Part shown: positions 41,233 through 51,900 of the stretch, piece by piece
Numbering within the stretch: the stretch's first letter is position 1
Layout of the letters: each line of letters begins with the position of its first letter
From: Clusia tigrina
Taxonomy: Eukaryota > Arthropoda > Insecta > Diptera > Clusiidae
Reading direction: 5' to 3'
DNA length: 64,000 nucleotides
NCBI GenBank assembly: GCA_920105625.2
Contig: OV050031.1
Location: forward strand, 131,642,514-131,706,513
Notes under the pieces: model-generated
The model's input: the letters and a program-made list of their open reading frames with translations, nothing else
Told to the model about the DNA's origin: nothing
The model's database searches: none
Position numbers and translations under genes: made by a program

Positions 41233-43569
41233 AATGAAATAAAAAAGGAGATTAAACTCGTGGTTACAAATAATAACAACAGTCCTTTGTTTGGTAGAAA
41301 CTTTTTAAGAAAATTTAATTTCGAACTTGTTCAAGTAAATATGGTAAACAATACTGATCAATCTTCCATTATAATTGAACAGATTAAAAATGAGTTTTCA
41401 GAAGTCTTTGACAATGGCCTTGGTAGCTATAAATTTGGCGAAATCTCTTTGGTTATGGATGATGATATCAAACCCATTTTTTTTAAGCCCCGTCCGATTC
41501 CATTTGCTTGGAAGGAAAAAATTGAAAACAGTTTACGTGATTTAATTGCAAAAAATGTGTTAGAACCGGTAGATCACTCAGAATGGGGGACTCCTCTTGT
41601 TCCCATCTTAAAACCTAATGGTGATATTAGAATTTGTGGAGATTATAAAGTCACTATAAATAAATTTTTATCAGATTTTAAATACCCCTTACCATTAATT
41701 GATGAGATTTTTGCATCACTGGAAGGTGGTGAAGTTTACACAAAACTGGACTTATCCAATGCGTATAATCAATTAATACTTGATGAAAAATCGCAAATGA
41801 TTTGTACATGGTCGACTCCTATCGGCACGTTAAAAATGAAGCGCTTAACTTTTGGCGTTAAGCCTGTAGCATCGATATTTCAAAAAACTATAGAGAATTT
41901 GTTACGAGGTATACCATTTGTTGTTGCATATCAAGATGATATAACTATATCGGGAAAGAATATGCATCAGCACATACAAAATTTAAAAACTGTTCTTACA
42001 AAATTATGTCAAGCAGGTCTCAAACTTAATGTGAGGAAATGTGAATTTTTTAAGGAAAGTATATCATATTTGGGATTCACAATTGACAGATTTGGCTTAC
42101 GCAAGAACAAAGACAGAACCGAATTAGTTTTAAAGGCTCCAGTTCCTGAAAATGTTACGGAACTGCGTGCATTTATAGGTATGGTAAATTATTATGCCAA
42201 ATTTATTGATAATAATGCAAGAATAATGATTCCGTTATACAAATTATTACAAAAAGATGTAAAATATGAGTGGTCTAAAGAATGTCAAATAGCGTACGAC
42301 ATGATTAAGGAAGAGGTTACTTCGGATAAAGTTTTGGTACATTTCAATCCAAAATTACCCATTGTTTTGACTACAGATGCTTCTGACTATGCAATAGCTG
42401 GCATACTTTCACATAAATTTTCAGACAATGAATTAAAACCAGTTTCGTTTATATCCAGAGCTTTAACTAAAGCTGAACGAAAATATAGTACGCATGAGAA
42501 GGAAGCTTTAGCTATAATTTTTTGTGTCACCAAATTAAAGCAATATCTAATTGGACATTTTTATACGTTGAAAACGGATCATAAACCATTACTTTCAATA
42601 TTTGGTGAAAACAAAGGTTTGCCTATAATGGCGGCAGCTCGTGTCCAAAGGTGGGCATTTATACTTTCCGGTTTTAATTATAAAATAGAACATGTAAAAG
42701 GTCATGCTAATTATGCTGACAATTTTTCACGTATGCCACAGGTAAAAGCCAAAGGTGAAATTAACAGCATAGATGATACGTTATATATAAATTATGTCGA
42801 AAAAGAAAATATTTTAAATCTGGATTTCACAGATATAGCTCGTGAAACTAGAAGAGATCCAGTTCTATCTAAAGTTTGTGAGTTTGTTAAAATGGGCAAA
42901 ATTAAAGATTTACAAGGAGAAGAGTTTGCAGCATATACAGGCAAAGATATTGAATTAACAGTTTATCGTGATTGCTTGTTATGGGGTTATCGAGTTGTAG
43001 TTCCAAAAAAGCTGCGAAAATCTGTACTTGATTTACTCCATGAATCGCATCTAGGTATAGTAAAAACTAAGTCAGTCGCTAGGTCTTACATTTGGTGGCC
43101 CAAGCTTGATAAAGACATAGAACACTTAATTAAATCATGTCTTTCTTGTCAACGACATTTACCTAACCTTGAAAAGAGCAAACTTATACCATGGGTACCA
43201 ACAAATTTTTTTTGGCAAAGAATCCATATTGATTTTGCAGGTCCTGTTAACAATTTTTATTTCTTTATAATAATAGATTCATATTCAAAATGGGTCGAAG
43301 TTTTTAAAATTAAAAATATTACCTCAAATTTTGTAATTACAAAACTTAGAGAAGTTTTCAGTCGTTTTGGCATTGTCCATACAATCGTCAGCGACAACAG
43401 CAGACAATTTGTATCTGACGAATTTAAATGTTTTGTTCAAAAAAACAAAATTAAACATATGTTAACGGCACCAGGGCATCCAGCGACCAATGGACAGGCA
43501 GAAAATTTTGTTAAAGTTTTAAAAAAATCCATTTATGCGAACTTAGATTCTACTGAAATCAGAATATAG
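41233..43569 (+). pseudogene. pol: Mag-like RT-RNase H-integrase N-terminal part
   Basis: The frame is open after the TGA at 41230 up to TAG 43567-43569. RT has RICGDYKVTINKFL, YTKLDLSNAYNQL and the active site AYQDDITISG (Gln in place of the more common Leu; YQDD at 41929-41940). RNase H has TTDASDYAIAGIL. Integrase has a zinc region (HESHLGIVKTKSVA to CLSCQRHLP), Asp in HIDFAGPV, Asp in VSDNSRQF and Glu in TNGQAENF. A frameshift just before 43567 breaks the integrase tail. Confidence 0.85.
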
Positions 43570-44241
43570 ATGTCGTTTTAAGTCGATTTTTAATGGACTA
43601 TCGCAACATGAAGCATTGCACAACAGGTGAAAGTCCGGCATTTATTTTTCTTGGAAGATCAATTAGGACTCGATTTGATTTAATTAAACCCCAAATCATT
43701 AGAGATGTGATACTTGAAAAGCAAGAAAAATGTATTTCAGATTATAAAGGCAAAAGGATTGTTGATTTTGAAGAAGAGCAAAATGTTTTAATTCGCGACT
43801 ATTCTAATCCAAATAAAAGTTCATGGGCTCCGGCTGTTATAAAAACAAAGATCGGACCACGATCATATACTTGTTTATTAAGAAATGGTAGACTTATAAA
43901 AAGACATACAGATCAAATAAAACTGGCTACAATTTATTCCAGTAATGAAAATATAATGCAAGATATTCCATTATACTCAAATGAAGGTACTGTAAGCTTA
44001 CAAGTTGAACGGACACAAGAAAACAATACTTTAATTGAAATAGAACCACCAGGTGATAAGCAAGTTACTAACAATAATAATGAAGAAAATGAAAATGTAT
44101 CAAATGAAATGGTTTTTAATTGAAGCTCACAGAAATAATTCAAATGAAATTAATTCGAATGAAAATGAATTAAATGAAGGTCAAAGAAATAATTCTAGAA
44201 ATGAATATGTTAGAATTTTAAGACCTAGAATAAGAAGATAA
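43570..44241 (+). pseudogene. Mag-like integrase C-terminal tail
   Basis: 43593-44123 reads MDYRNMKHCTTGESPAFIFL (conserved gypsy integrase tail), then a basic DNA-binding-like region (YTCLLRNGRLIKRHTDQIK) and an acidic Asn-rich end; the last part continues in another frame to 44241. It belongs to the same protein as the preceding pol, split by a frameshift. Confidence 0.75.
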
Positions 44242-44420
44242 ATCATTATTCAAATTAACAAAATGAATTAATATAAATATATACATAGGTAACTATAAGT
44301 AAATGGATGTATATTGTGCATTTTTTTTTTTTTAATATATATATATATTTTTTTTTTTTGTTAATGAAATTTGATTATATTGAATTGAAAAATATTTGTA
44401 ATCAATTTAAGGCGGAGGCG

Positions 44421-44578
44421 TGTTATATAGTGTCATTTTAACATAACGTATCATAACAATAACATCATGATAACATTGACATCAGCCAAAAGCTTTATTT
44501 ACATTTATTTATATCAACCAAGTTGTTACTATAATAAATTAGTCGTTAACCGAACTCCGAGTGTTTTAATACATTACA
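44421..44578 (+). repeat. Mag-like element 3' LTR
   Basis: 158 bp, preceded by the polypurine tract AAGGCGGAGGCG and followed by the target duplication GTATA. Confidence 0.85.
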
Positions 44579-44748
44579 GTATATAAAATCATTTGCTATT
44601 GTATTAAACTCAATCTTTCGTTTTTCTACTTTGTTAAGACACACACACACAACCATCAAAAGCGATGACATTATTAAATATGTATAAACATATTTTTATA
44701 GTTTTTTTTTTATAATCTATAAGATTGAATTAATGAGTAAGAATCCAA

Positions 44749-45275
44749 CTCCAATAAATTTGTCTGATTTAGGAAGTGAAGTTTGGAGTTTTCTCTCAGC
44801 CTACCAAACAATGATAATGTAAAAATAGATTTATCATTTCAATTACTTACACTTAGTAATTCATTGAATAATATAATTATTGAAGAACATCTAAATAATT
44901 CAGTAATTACCACAACAACAACAACAACTCCAGCAGCGGCAGCAGAACCGGAATATTTTATTGTGGCAGAAGCGATTGAAGCTTTTAGGTAAGATTTACT
45001 TAAAAAAGATTTGAATATAGCAGGAATAATTGAAAGTGAAAAATTATTTTACATTTATTATGAATTGGAATATGATGATCTGGAGTTCAGAATTCGATAT
45101 ACATACAACAATAATTATGAAAAGCGTTCTCTTAATATATATTATTTTGAGCAGCGAGAGAATATTAAGGAATGGTGAAATAGAAATTGTAAAAATTATG
45201 GATTCAAATGTACACTTAGACGTTGAAATAAATGATAAAAAATATATCCAAACTTATGGTATGAGAATATCCTAA
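44749..45275 (+). pseudogene. Unassigned frames in the Polinton remnant
   Basis: MSKNPTPINLSDLGSEVW begins at 44750 but is soon frame-broken; 44783-44992 continues in another frame with a Thr/Pro/Ala-rich stretch; 45000-45240 in a third frame reads LNIAGIIESEKLFYIYYELE and RRYTYNN-like sequence. The residues look like real protein (hydrophobic periodicity, few rare patterns) but I recognise no family. Position beside Polinton genes suggests a Polinton gene. Confidence 0.35.
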
Positions 45276-45701
45276 AGATTATTTGAAACACAACCGCAAA
45301 ACTAGCTTTTCAACAAATTCGTTGACAGAGAAAGAAAATAAAAAAAGAATAGTAAAGAAATCAAAAATTTTATAAATAATTTGAATATTGTTTACTGGAA
45401 GAACTTGGAAGAGAACTTTAGAACATTCAACTGTTGCTTGATTTAATGGGGAAAATAAAGTGGAATCAATAAATGGTGAACATTAAATCAGTTATCCTTG
45501 GAGTAATAGTGAAACGAATATGGAACCAGATACTTGTATTTATTTCTTCATCATCCAAATATACAAACAAGCTATTAAATCAATAAAATTATATTCTATA
45601 ATTTATATAAAAAAATATGTTGGAAAAAAAATTTTTTAAAACATAATATCTTTTACATTTTTCTCATGTTTTTTATTTTATTCAAACTAAAAAAAGAAAT
45701 T
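45276..45701. other. Non-coding stretch within the Polinton remnant
   Basis: Very AT-rich; no gene, promoter or repeat that I can support. Confidence 0.4.
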
Positions 45702-46028
45702 TTAAACATAAATGTACACAATTAAATTAATTATATTTTTGTTCTTGATCTTAATTATATTGAATTTTTTCCCCAAGTAATAAACAATCTCCTTCGGCGC
45801 TTGTAAATTCCCAAAGCTATCAAAATAACATACATTATTTTTGTTTTTATAATATGCTACACAATGTATCCCACTACCATTAAAAGTATCCAAGTTAACA
45901 ATACTACATTCTCGTTGATTAGGTTTCTTTCGAAGAGCATCACGCATAAACACTCTAAAGTATGGTAAATTGTTGCCATATTTCTTCAAATCAAGGTTGG
46001 TAAGAGCTCTGTTGGGTAGTTGTAGCAT
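45702..46028 (-). pseudogene. Polinton adenain-like cysteine protease (truncated)
   Basis: ATG at 46028 overlaps the stop of the upstream gene (TAATG on the minus strand). The protein begins MLQLPNRALTNLDLKKYG, has RVFMRDALRKKP, and holds the catalytic His segment GSGIHCVAYYK, with Cys where Trp is usual, and CYFDSFGNLQAPKEIVYYLG with the acidic residue. After about 85 residues the sequence loses similarity, so the part with the catalytic Cys is missing. In Polintons and adenoviruses this enzyme matures capsid proteins. Confidence 0.75.
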
Positions 46029-46841
46029 TAGTTTCTTGAATGTGAATCATAAAATAAACCGTAATTCTTCCGATATGGGTTAAGATCTTTGGCCCATAGA
46101 AATTGGCTCCATAATTTTGTTATGACCATTTGCTTCTGCTAATTGCTCTCTAGCGGCTTTAGTCTCATTTATAACTTTTACAAGAGCGCTCTCTCCAGAG
46201 GCTAAACCACCAATAGCACCAAGAACAGTTAAAATTGGGATTAATGGTGGAAAACCACCTACTTTAGGTATGGAGATGACTCTGGGTTATTTTATTGACT
46301 TGTTTTGCCTTATTGTACTTTTTCTAACTTTGTTTGCAATTTTAATTGCATTTTCAATATTTTTCGATTTTTCAGCTTTTAGAACTTCTTTGTTTGCATT
46401 CTTTATAGCTGTTCTGAAAAGTTTTTTCCCACAAATCTTTTTAATCATCTTTTTTGCCCGCTTACGTATTGGTTTTATGCGTAGTTTGTTAGAAATATTT
46501 CCCATACCAAATTTCACTTTCGTTTTCATCGCATTTGTAACTACCCAAGCGTTTGTACGTTCTGCTACGCCTTTTCAGCTTATATTTGATCTGTTGTATG
46601 TCGTTTTTTTATATCTTTTGTTTGAGAGTATAAGATTTCATGCTCCTTACACGCTGCATCCAATGAATTAATACCTTTATCTCCTCTATCTAAACGTTTT
46701 TTTTACTTTAGTCCCTGGCCCTCAAAATTGATATCCTGATAAGTGTAGTTCAATTGGCAGAGAATTGATCAAGTTATTTACTAAGCCTCTTCCTTTTACA
46801 GATTGATTACAACTAGCTGTGGTTGTATAAATTACAGTCAT
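46028..46841 (-). pseudogene. Polinton PLA2-like/minor capsid protein (broken)
   Basis: It starts at ATG 46841 (MTVIYTTTAS). Readable in order: LPIELHLSGYQF, a stop, then GPGTK (Ca-binding-loop type); RLDRGDKGINSLDAACKEHE, where the catalytic HD pair is HE; after frame breaks NAMKTKVKFGMGN (46529 on); a long Lys/Arg-rich stretch; VGGFPPLIPILTVLGAIGGLASG, a hydrophobic segment after a Gly-Gly that suits protease cleavage; and the C-terminus NPYRKNYGLFYD, reached by another frame change. Such proteins in Polintons are thought to aid membrane penetration. Confidence 0.68.
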
Positions 46842-46913
46842 ATTTATTGCGTTTGAACCCGTTAACGGTTCAAATAAAAATGATGCTAATCAATAAAAAC
46901 ATATGTTTAATAT

Positions 46914-47320
46914 ATGATTGCATTAGTAGCAAAAATGCGTTTAGTCAAACAAGATGAGAAAATTATTGTTAGGAATATTGATTTGCCAACCAAAAATTCT
47001 TCTAATTCTTCTTCACAGTTCACATATACCGAATTTCATAAGAGCTTTAATTATCGGTCCCTAAAATTGTGGAAATACTAATGTTATGATAGAAAGTTCT
47101 AATGGTCTTCAATTGGAGAATTCAAATCAAAATATGTTTATTTATATCAATCAAAATATGTTTATTTAAAGAAATTATTAGAGATATATGATGGTGTTCT
47201 ACCACTGGAGAATGCAAAGCATAATTGTCTTATTATATTTGATGATTATGCTTCTGAGAAACAAAATAATATTCGGCCATTTTGTTGTATGGGGAGATAT
47301 TATGTCAAACATATAAGTTA
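46914..47320 (+). pseudogene. Polinton genome-packaging ATPase (broken)
   Basis: A start region MIALVAKMRLVKQDEK is followed, after a frame change, by FIRALIIGP, a TAA, then NCGNTNVM: this is the Walker A site, with a stop at the position before Asn and Asn in place of the key Lys. Later come KYVYLKKLLEIYDGV and the Walker B region NCLIIFDDYASEKQNNIRPF, then CMGRY. The FtsK/HerA-type A32-like ATPase pumps DNA into capsids. The gene is disrupted and ends at element C. Confidence 0.75.
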
Positions 47321-47430
47321 ACACATGTAGCAACAACGTGACAATTCCAACGACGAAATTGTTTCTGAAATTCAATATTATTTTTTCTTGCTCTATTTTC
47401 CGAATTTCACGAGCCCTCGCAAACCACGCG
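47316..47430 (+). repeat. Element C 5' LTR, left part
   Basis: It matches 63815 onward up to CCACGCG, where element B is inserted. The last four bases, CGCG, are one half of the element B target duplication. Confidence 0.88.
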
Positions 47431-47857
47431 AGTTACGTCCCCACCTGCATTAGCAACGACACAACCACCAACCAAACCACCAAGAATGGCAGCAGAGACG
47501 AATAGCTGAGTCCAACAACAACAAGGCCAATGCACTCTGCAAATACAACAAGTGCAAAGTCAGAACCAGCAAGAGCATTGCACTCAAATACAACAACAAG
47601 CCAATGCTGACGACAAGTGGAGCACCGGATAGCTGAGTAGGGTAGAATTAAGAACCAATAAACTGTAATTCGTAGAATAGACATTTATTTTATTGTTAAT
47701 TTAGCATATAATTATTTTGTATAATTTACTTTTTTAATCATTGAATAAACTTTGTTGATTATCAGTTTGGCAATCAAATGAACTTGTAGTGTATTTATTG
47801 TGATAGCAGTGAAAAAGCTATATTTTTTTAAAGTTTAATAAGGGAGGACCCTTATTT
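47431..47857 (+). repeat. Element B 5' LTR
   Basis: 427 bp. The only difference seen from the 3' LTR is T versus A in CTTGTAGTG near 47787. AATAAA-type signals and CAACAACAA stretches are present. Confidence 0.9.
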
Positions 47858-48990
47858 GGCGCAGTCGACGGTCGACCATCGGTTATATCCTGACACAACC
47901 GTGGAATTTTTATTCCTTTAATGGTCGAGAACCAACACCCTGAAGGAAGATGACTAAAGGAAACTGGAAATTATACCTCACCGCTGGAAGCCACAGGACA
48001 ATTGAATTACTAAGTATGCTATTGGTGCTTATGCAAATGTAAGTATTGAATGTATTCGCTTAAAATTATAATGAAAGTGAACAAATTTTGTGAGGGTAGG
48101 AAAGGTAAAAACATGCAACAGGTGTCATGTCGAAAAAGTTCATAAAAGAATGAATTTGTAATAAGTGCTCGGTTCTGTGTTAATAAAAATAAAGCAAACA
48201 AAGAGAGTCGAAATGGAAAATTTAAGAATTGAAATTGAATTGTGCAAAGAATAAGATAATTATACATATAAAGGAATTTGTTGAAATAAATTAATATAAA
48301 CTTAACAAAACATTCATCACTGTCATCCCACTGTATATGGGCAATGCGGTATAACCAAAGAAAAATAAAAACTAAATAATTACGATGCGACCTCCAATTG
48401 GAAGCTCTCCAACGTACAACAAACCTTCCTAAGAAATTACATTAAAACAAAAAGAAAGAAAAAGAAAGAAAAGCTGAAATCAGTAGTGTGCAATATATTT
48501 AGTACCAATTGTGTTTGAAAAAGTTTCATCTGCAAAGATCACTGACTGCATATCAGTGCAATAACTTAATCAAAAGCAATTAAATACAGTACCGAAAAAA
48601 GTCTGTATCGGGAAAAATATCTATAAATTAAAAAAAAAAAAAAAAATGCTTTAACTCAAATAACTTTAATAATATAAAAACTGAAATTCATGGTCCTACA
48701 GCCCACACACTAGGCCTGAGTGATGAAGTTCTAAAATTTTTGTAGTCGCACAAATACTGAAAAATTCAATTTGCATCAGCTGGCAAATACATAAATATTT
48801 TTTTTTTTTAAAAAAAAAAGTTGAAAAGAAATTTATACGCACAAATATATAAATGCGAGGATGCATAGAATATCTCGAAAAGGTTAAACGAGAAACATAA
48901 AAAAGTTAAATAAAATTTTTTTTCCTAAAGAAGGGAAGCACAGAACCGACACACTTTCACACAAGTAAAATTTTTATCAATACTTCCTTA
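47858..48990 (+). other. Element B PBS and untranslated leader
   Basis: GGCGCAGTCGACGG follows the LTR (PBS, probably tRNA-Ser as in 17.6/297 elements, from family knowledge). About 1.1 kb of AT-rich leader then precedes gag. No gene is supported. A splice donor for env mRNA is expected near here or at the gag start, but I cannot pick it. Confidence 0.6.
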
Positions 48991-51900
48991 ATGTCAAAGA
49001 GCAACAGTAAGAAGAACTCAAAATTTTTTCCATATCAGAATATTTTCAAAACAAGAAAGTTAAGTCCAATCCAAGAGGAAATAACCTTCACACCTTCCTT
49101 ATCACAAATTTTTTCGGACAGTTGGGAATCACTAGAAGTAGAACCAAATCAATTAGGAGCAATGTCGCTTAATACAAACCCTGGCACCTCGGCTGGAGCA
49201 GCTATTAACGCTTTGAATCCGGCAGATGTTTTTAATTCTCTCAGAATCCCAGATGTTATAAAAGATTTGCCAAGATTTGACGGCAATCCGAGAACCTTGT
49301 ATGAATTCATAAATAATGTAGAAGAAATATTAATGTATATTAGAGGGACAGATAATACCCCTTACGGAACTATTTTGTTAAGGGCTATTAGAAACAAAAT
49401 CGAGGGACAAGCGAATGAAATTCTAAATATGTCCGGAGTCCCATTAAACTGGGACGAAATAAAACAAAACCTTATACTCACCTATTCAGATAAAAGAACG
49501 GAAACCTCACTAATCCGAGATTTACACAACTTGAGACAGAGTAGGAAAACAGTTGAAGATTTCTATAATGATATAATAGAAATCCAATCAACTTTAAGTA
49601 ATAATGTCTTAATACATGAAAATAATAAGAGTGTAGTCGAGGCAAAAAAAGAGCTATATGCAGAAATGTGTTTAAACGCGTTTCTCACCGGGCTTAGGGA
49701 ACCCTTAGGTTCAACCATTAGAGCTATGACACCTGGCACATTGGCAAACGCACTTGCATTTTGCACAAAAGAACAAAATATATTTTACCAAAAGACAGAA
49801 GTACAGAAGTTCAACTACAAACCCCAGTTTGCACCCTATCCCAGGCAAGATCAAATGAGACGCTACGTACCAAATTTCCATCAAAATAGATTCCGACAAT
49901 ATAATCCCAACTTTTCGAGACGCGACGATAGGCCAAATTTTCAAGGGATTACAAATATGGGACAACCAAGTAGAAGCGCACCTTCTCCCAATCCATTCAA
50001 TAGAAACATTCTACCCAAGCCAGAACCGATGGATACCACTTCTATAAACAGCAGACAGTTAAAACCATATGAGCCCCTAGAGACTGGCACGGGCCTTACA
50101 AGGAATTCATTAGCATCCAGGAGAACCTTCCAAAGCTCAAGATCGAGATTCGGTAACCAAAATCCACGAGAGTTTTACAATATTGACCAAATTGATGACC
50201 AAGAAGGCGACATAAATCAAAAAGAAATGGCTGGAGATGAAGGTCACGAAATGGAAGAGGATTGTGGAAATTTTTCGGATACCAGCCTGGTCCCCAAAGG
50301 GTACTTAGACATCAATACTCACGGTTACACTCTACCCTTCATAAAAATCCACTCACCGTTCGGAAGACCACTTAGATTTTTGATAGATACAGGGGCTTCA
50401 TCCTCATTCATTAGCCCGGAATTCATTGATGAGCAAAATCAAGAAGAGTGTAAACCAATAACAATAACAACTGTCCTGAATAGGTACAAAATCAATAAGT
50501 ACGTCAACCTACCAATTTTTTCCGAATTTAACACCGAAGGCCAATTAAAATTCTTAATATTCAAATTCCATGCTTACTTCGACGGTCTACTTGGTCTAGA
50601 CGCACTTAAACGATTAGGAGCAACAATAAATTTAGTTGAACAGACTCTTATTACGACAAACGCAGAATTACCATTAAAACTGAAACCTAATTTCACATCT
50701 GGTAAATACGTAATTCCAGCCCATTTCAAGGCAATAGTAAGGTTACTGGTAGATTTTAAAAATGGAGACATCTCTGTAACGTCAATACAACTCACACCCT
50801 GCATCATGGTTTCGGAAGGCTTATACTCTGCTGAAAACTGGTTTAGTAATTTGGAAGTTAGGAATTTTTCAAACAGAGACCAAATTCTCTTCTTAGAGCA
50901 ACCAATAAAGGTGGAACCGTTTCAGGAGGGAAATTTCTCAGAATGTAACAATTGGAATTTGATAGGGCCACAACCATTGGAATTCAAGAACATATCAGAA
51001 CTAATTCGATCAGATCACCTAAACGAGGAAGAAAAAGAAAAATTGATTAAGCTTTGCAAATCATTTAATGACATATTTTTCAAAGAAGGCCAAAAACTCT
51101 CGTTTACCAACGATATTAAACATAAAATAAAAACAACAGATGACATACCGATCTTCACTAAGTCCTATCGATACCCGTATATACACAAAGAAGAGGTAAA
51201 TAAACAAATAAAAAATATGTTGGAGCAGGGTATAATCAAACAAAGTTTTTCGCCATGGAGTTCACCAGTATGGGTGGTGCCCAAAAAGAAAGATGCCAGT
51301 GGCAAACAAAAGTGGCGGCTAGTAATCGACTACCGCAAGTTAAATGAGAAAACAGTCTCAGATCGTTACCCAATCCCCAACATTGCAGATATCCTTGACA
51401 AATTAGGTAAATGTATGTATTTCTCCACGTTAGATTTAGCCAGTGGGTTCCATCAAATCGAGATGTACCCAGAAGATATTCAAAAAACTGCATTTACGGT
51501 TGAAGGAGGACACTACGAGTATATAAGGATGCCATTTGGGTTGAAAAACGCGCCTTCTACATTCCAACGTGTCATGGACAATGTTTTAAAGGATTTAGTT
51601 GGAAAAACGTGTTTGGTATACCTCGATGACATTATAATCTATTCGACCTCACTTCAGGAGCACATCCAAAATCTGAAGGAAATATTTAAACGGTTGGAAA
51701 AAGCAAATCTTAAGATTCAGATAGATAAATCCGAGTTTCTAAAGAAGGAAATTGCCTTCTTAGGACATATTGTTTCAACAGAAGGCATCAAGCCAAATCC
51801 CGACAAAATTATAGCTGTAAAAAAATTTCCCCTTCCAAAGACAAAGAAGGAAATCAAAGCATTCCTAGGGTTATTAGGTTATTACAGGAAATTCATAAAA

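Larger units (their letters stand above)
39441..44578 (+). mobile_element. Mag-like gypsy LTR retrotransposon
   Basis: Short LTRs are at 39441-39611 (171 bp) and 44421-44578 (158 bp), TGTTATATAG...ATTACA. The target duplication GTATA is at 39436-39440 and 44579-44583. gag, protease, RT-RNase H and integrase follow on the + strand, without env. RT style, two CCHC knuckles and tiny LTRs suit the Mag lineage (inference). The LTRs differ by an indel (about 14 bases) and few substitutions. It is very AT-rich, unlike element A. Confidence 0.88.
44584..47311. mobile_element. Polinton/Maverick remnant
   Basis: Four clues support this. On the minus strand there is an adenain-like protease fragment (45702-46028) and upstream of it a PLA2-like protein with a hydrophobic Gly-rich C-terminal half (46028-46841). 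On the plus strand there is a packaging ATPase (46914-47320). The adjacent plus-strand frames (44749-45275) are unassigned. This gene set is specific to Polintons and related viruses. All genes are broken. I saw no terminal inverted repeats and no pPolB or integrase; the left part may be displaced by the Mag element and the right by element C. Confidence 0.75.
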
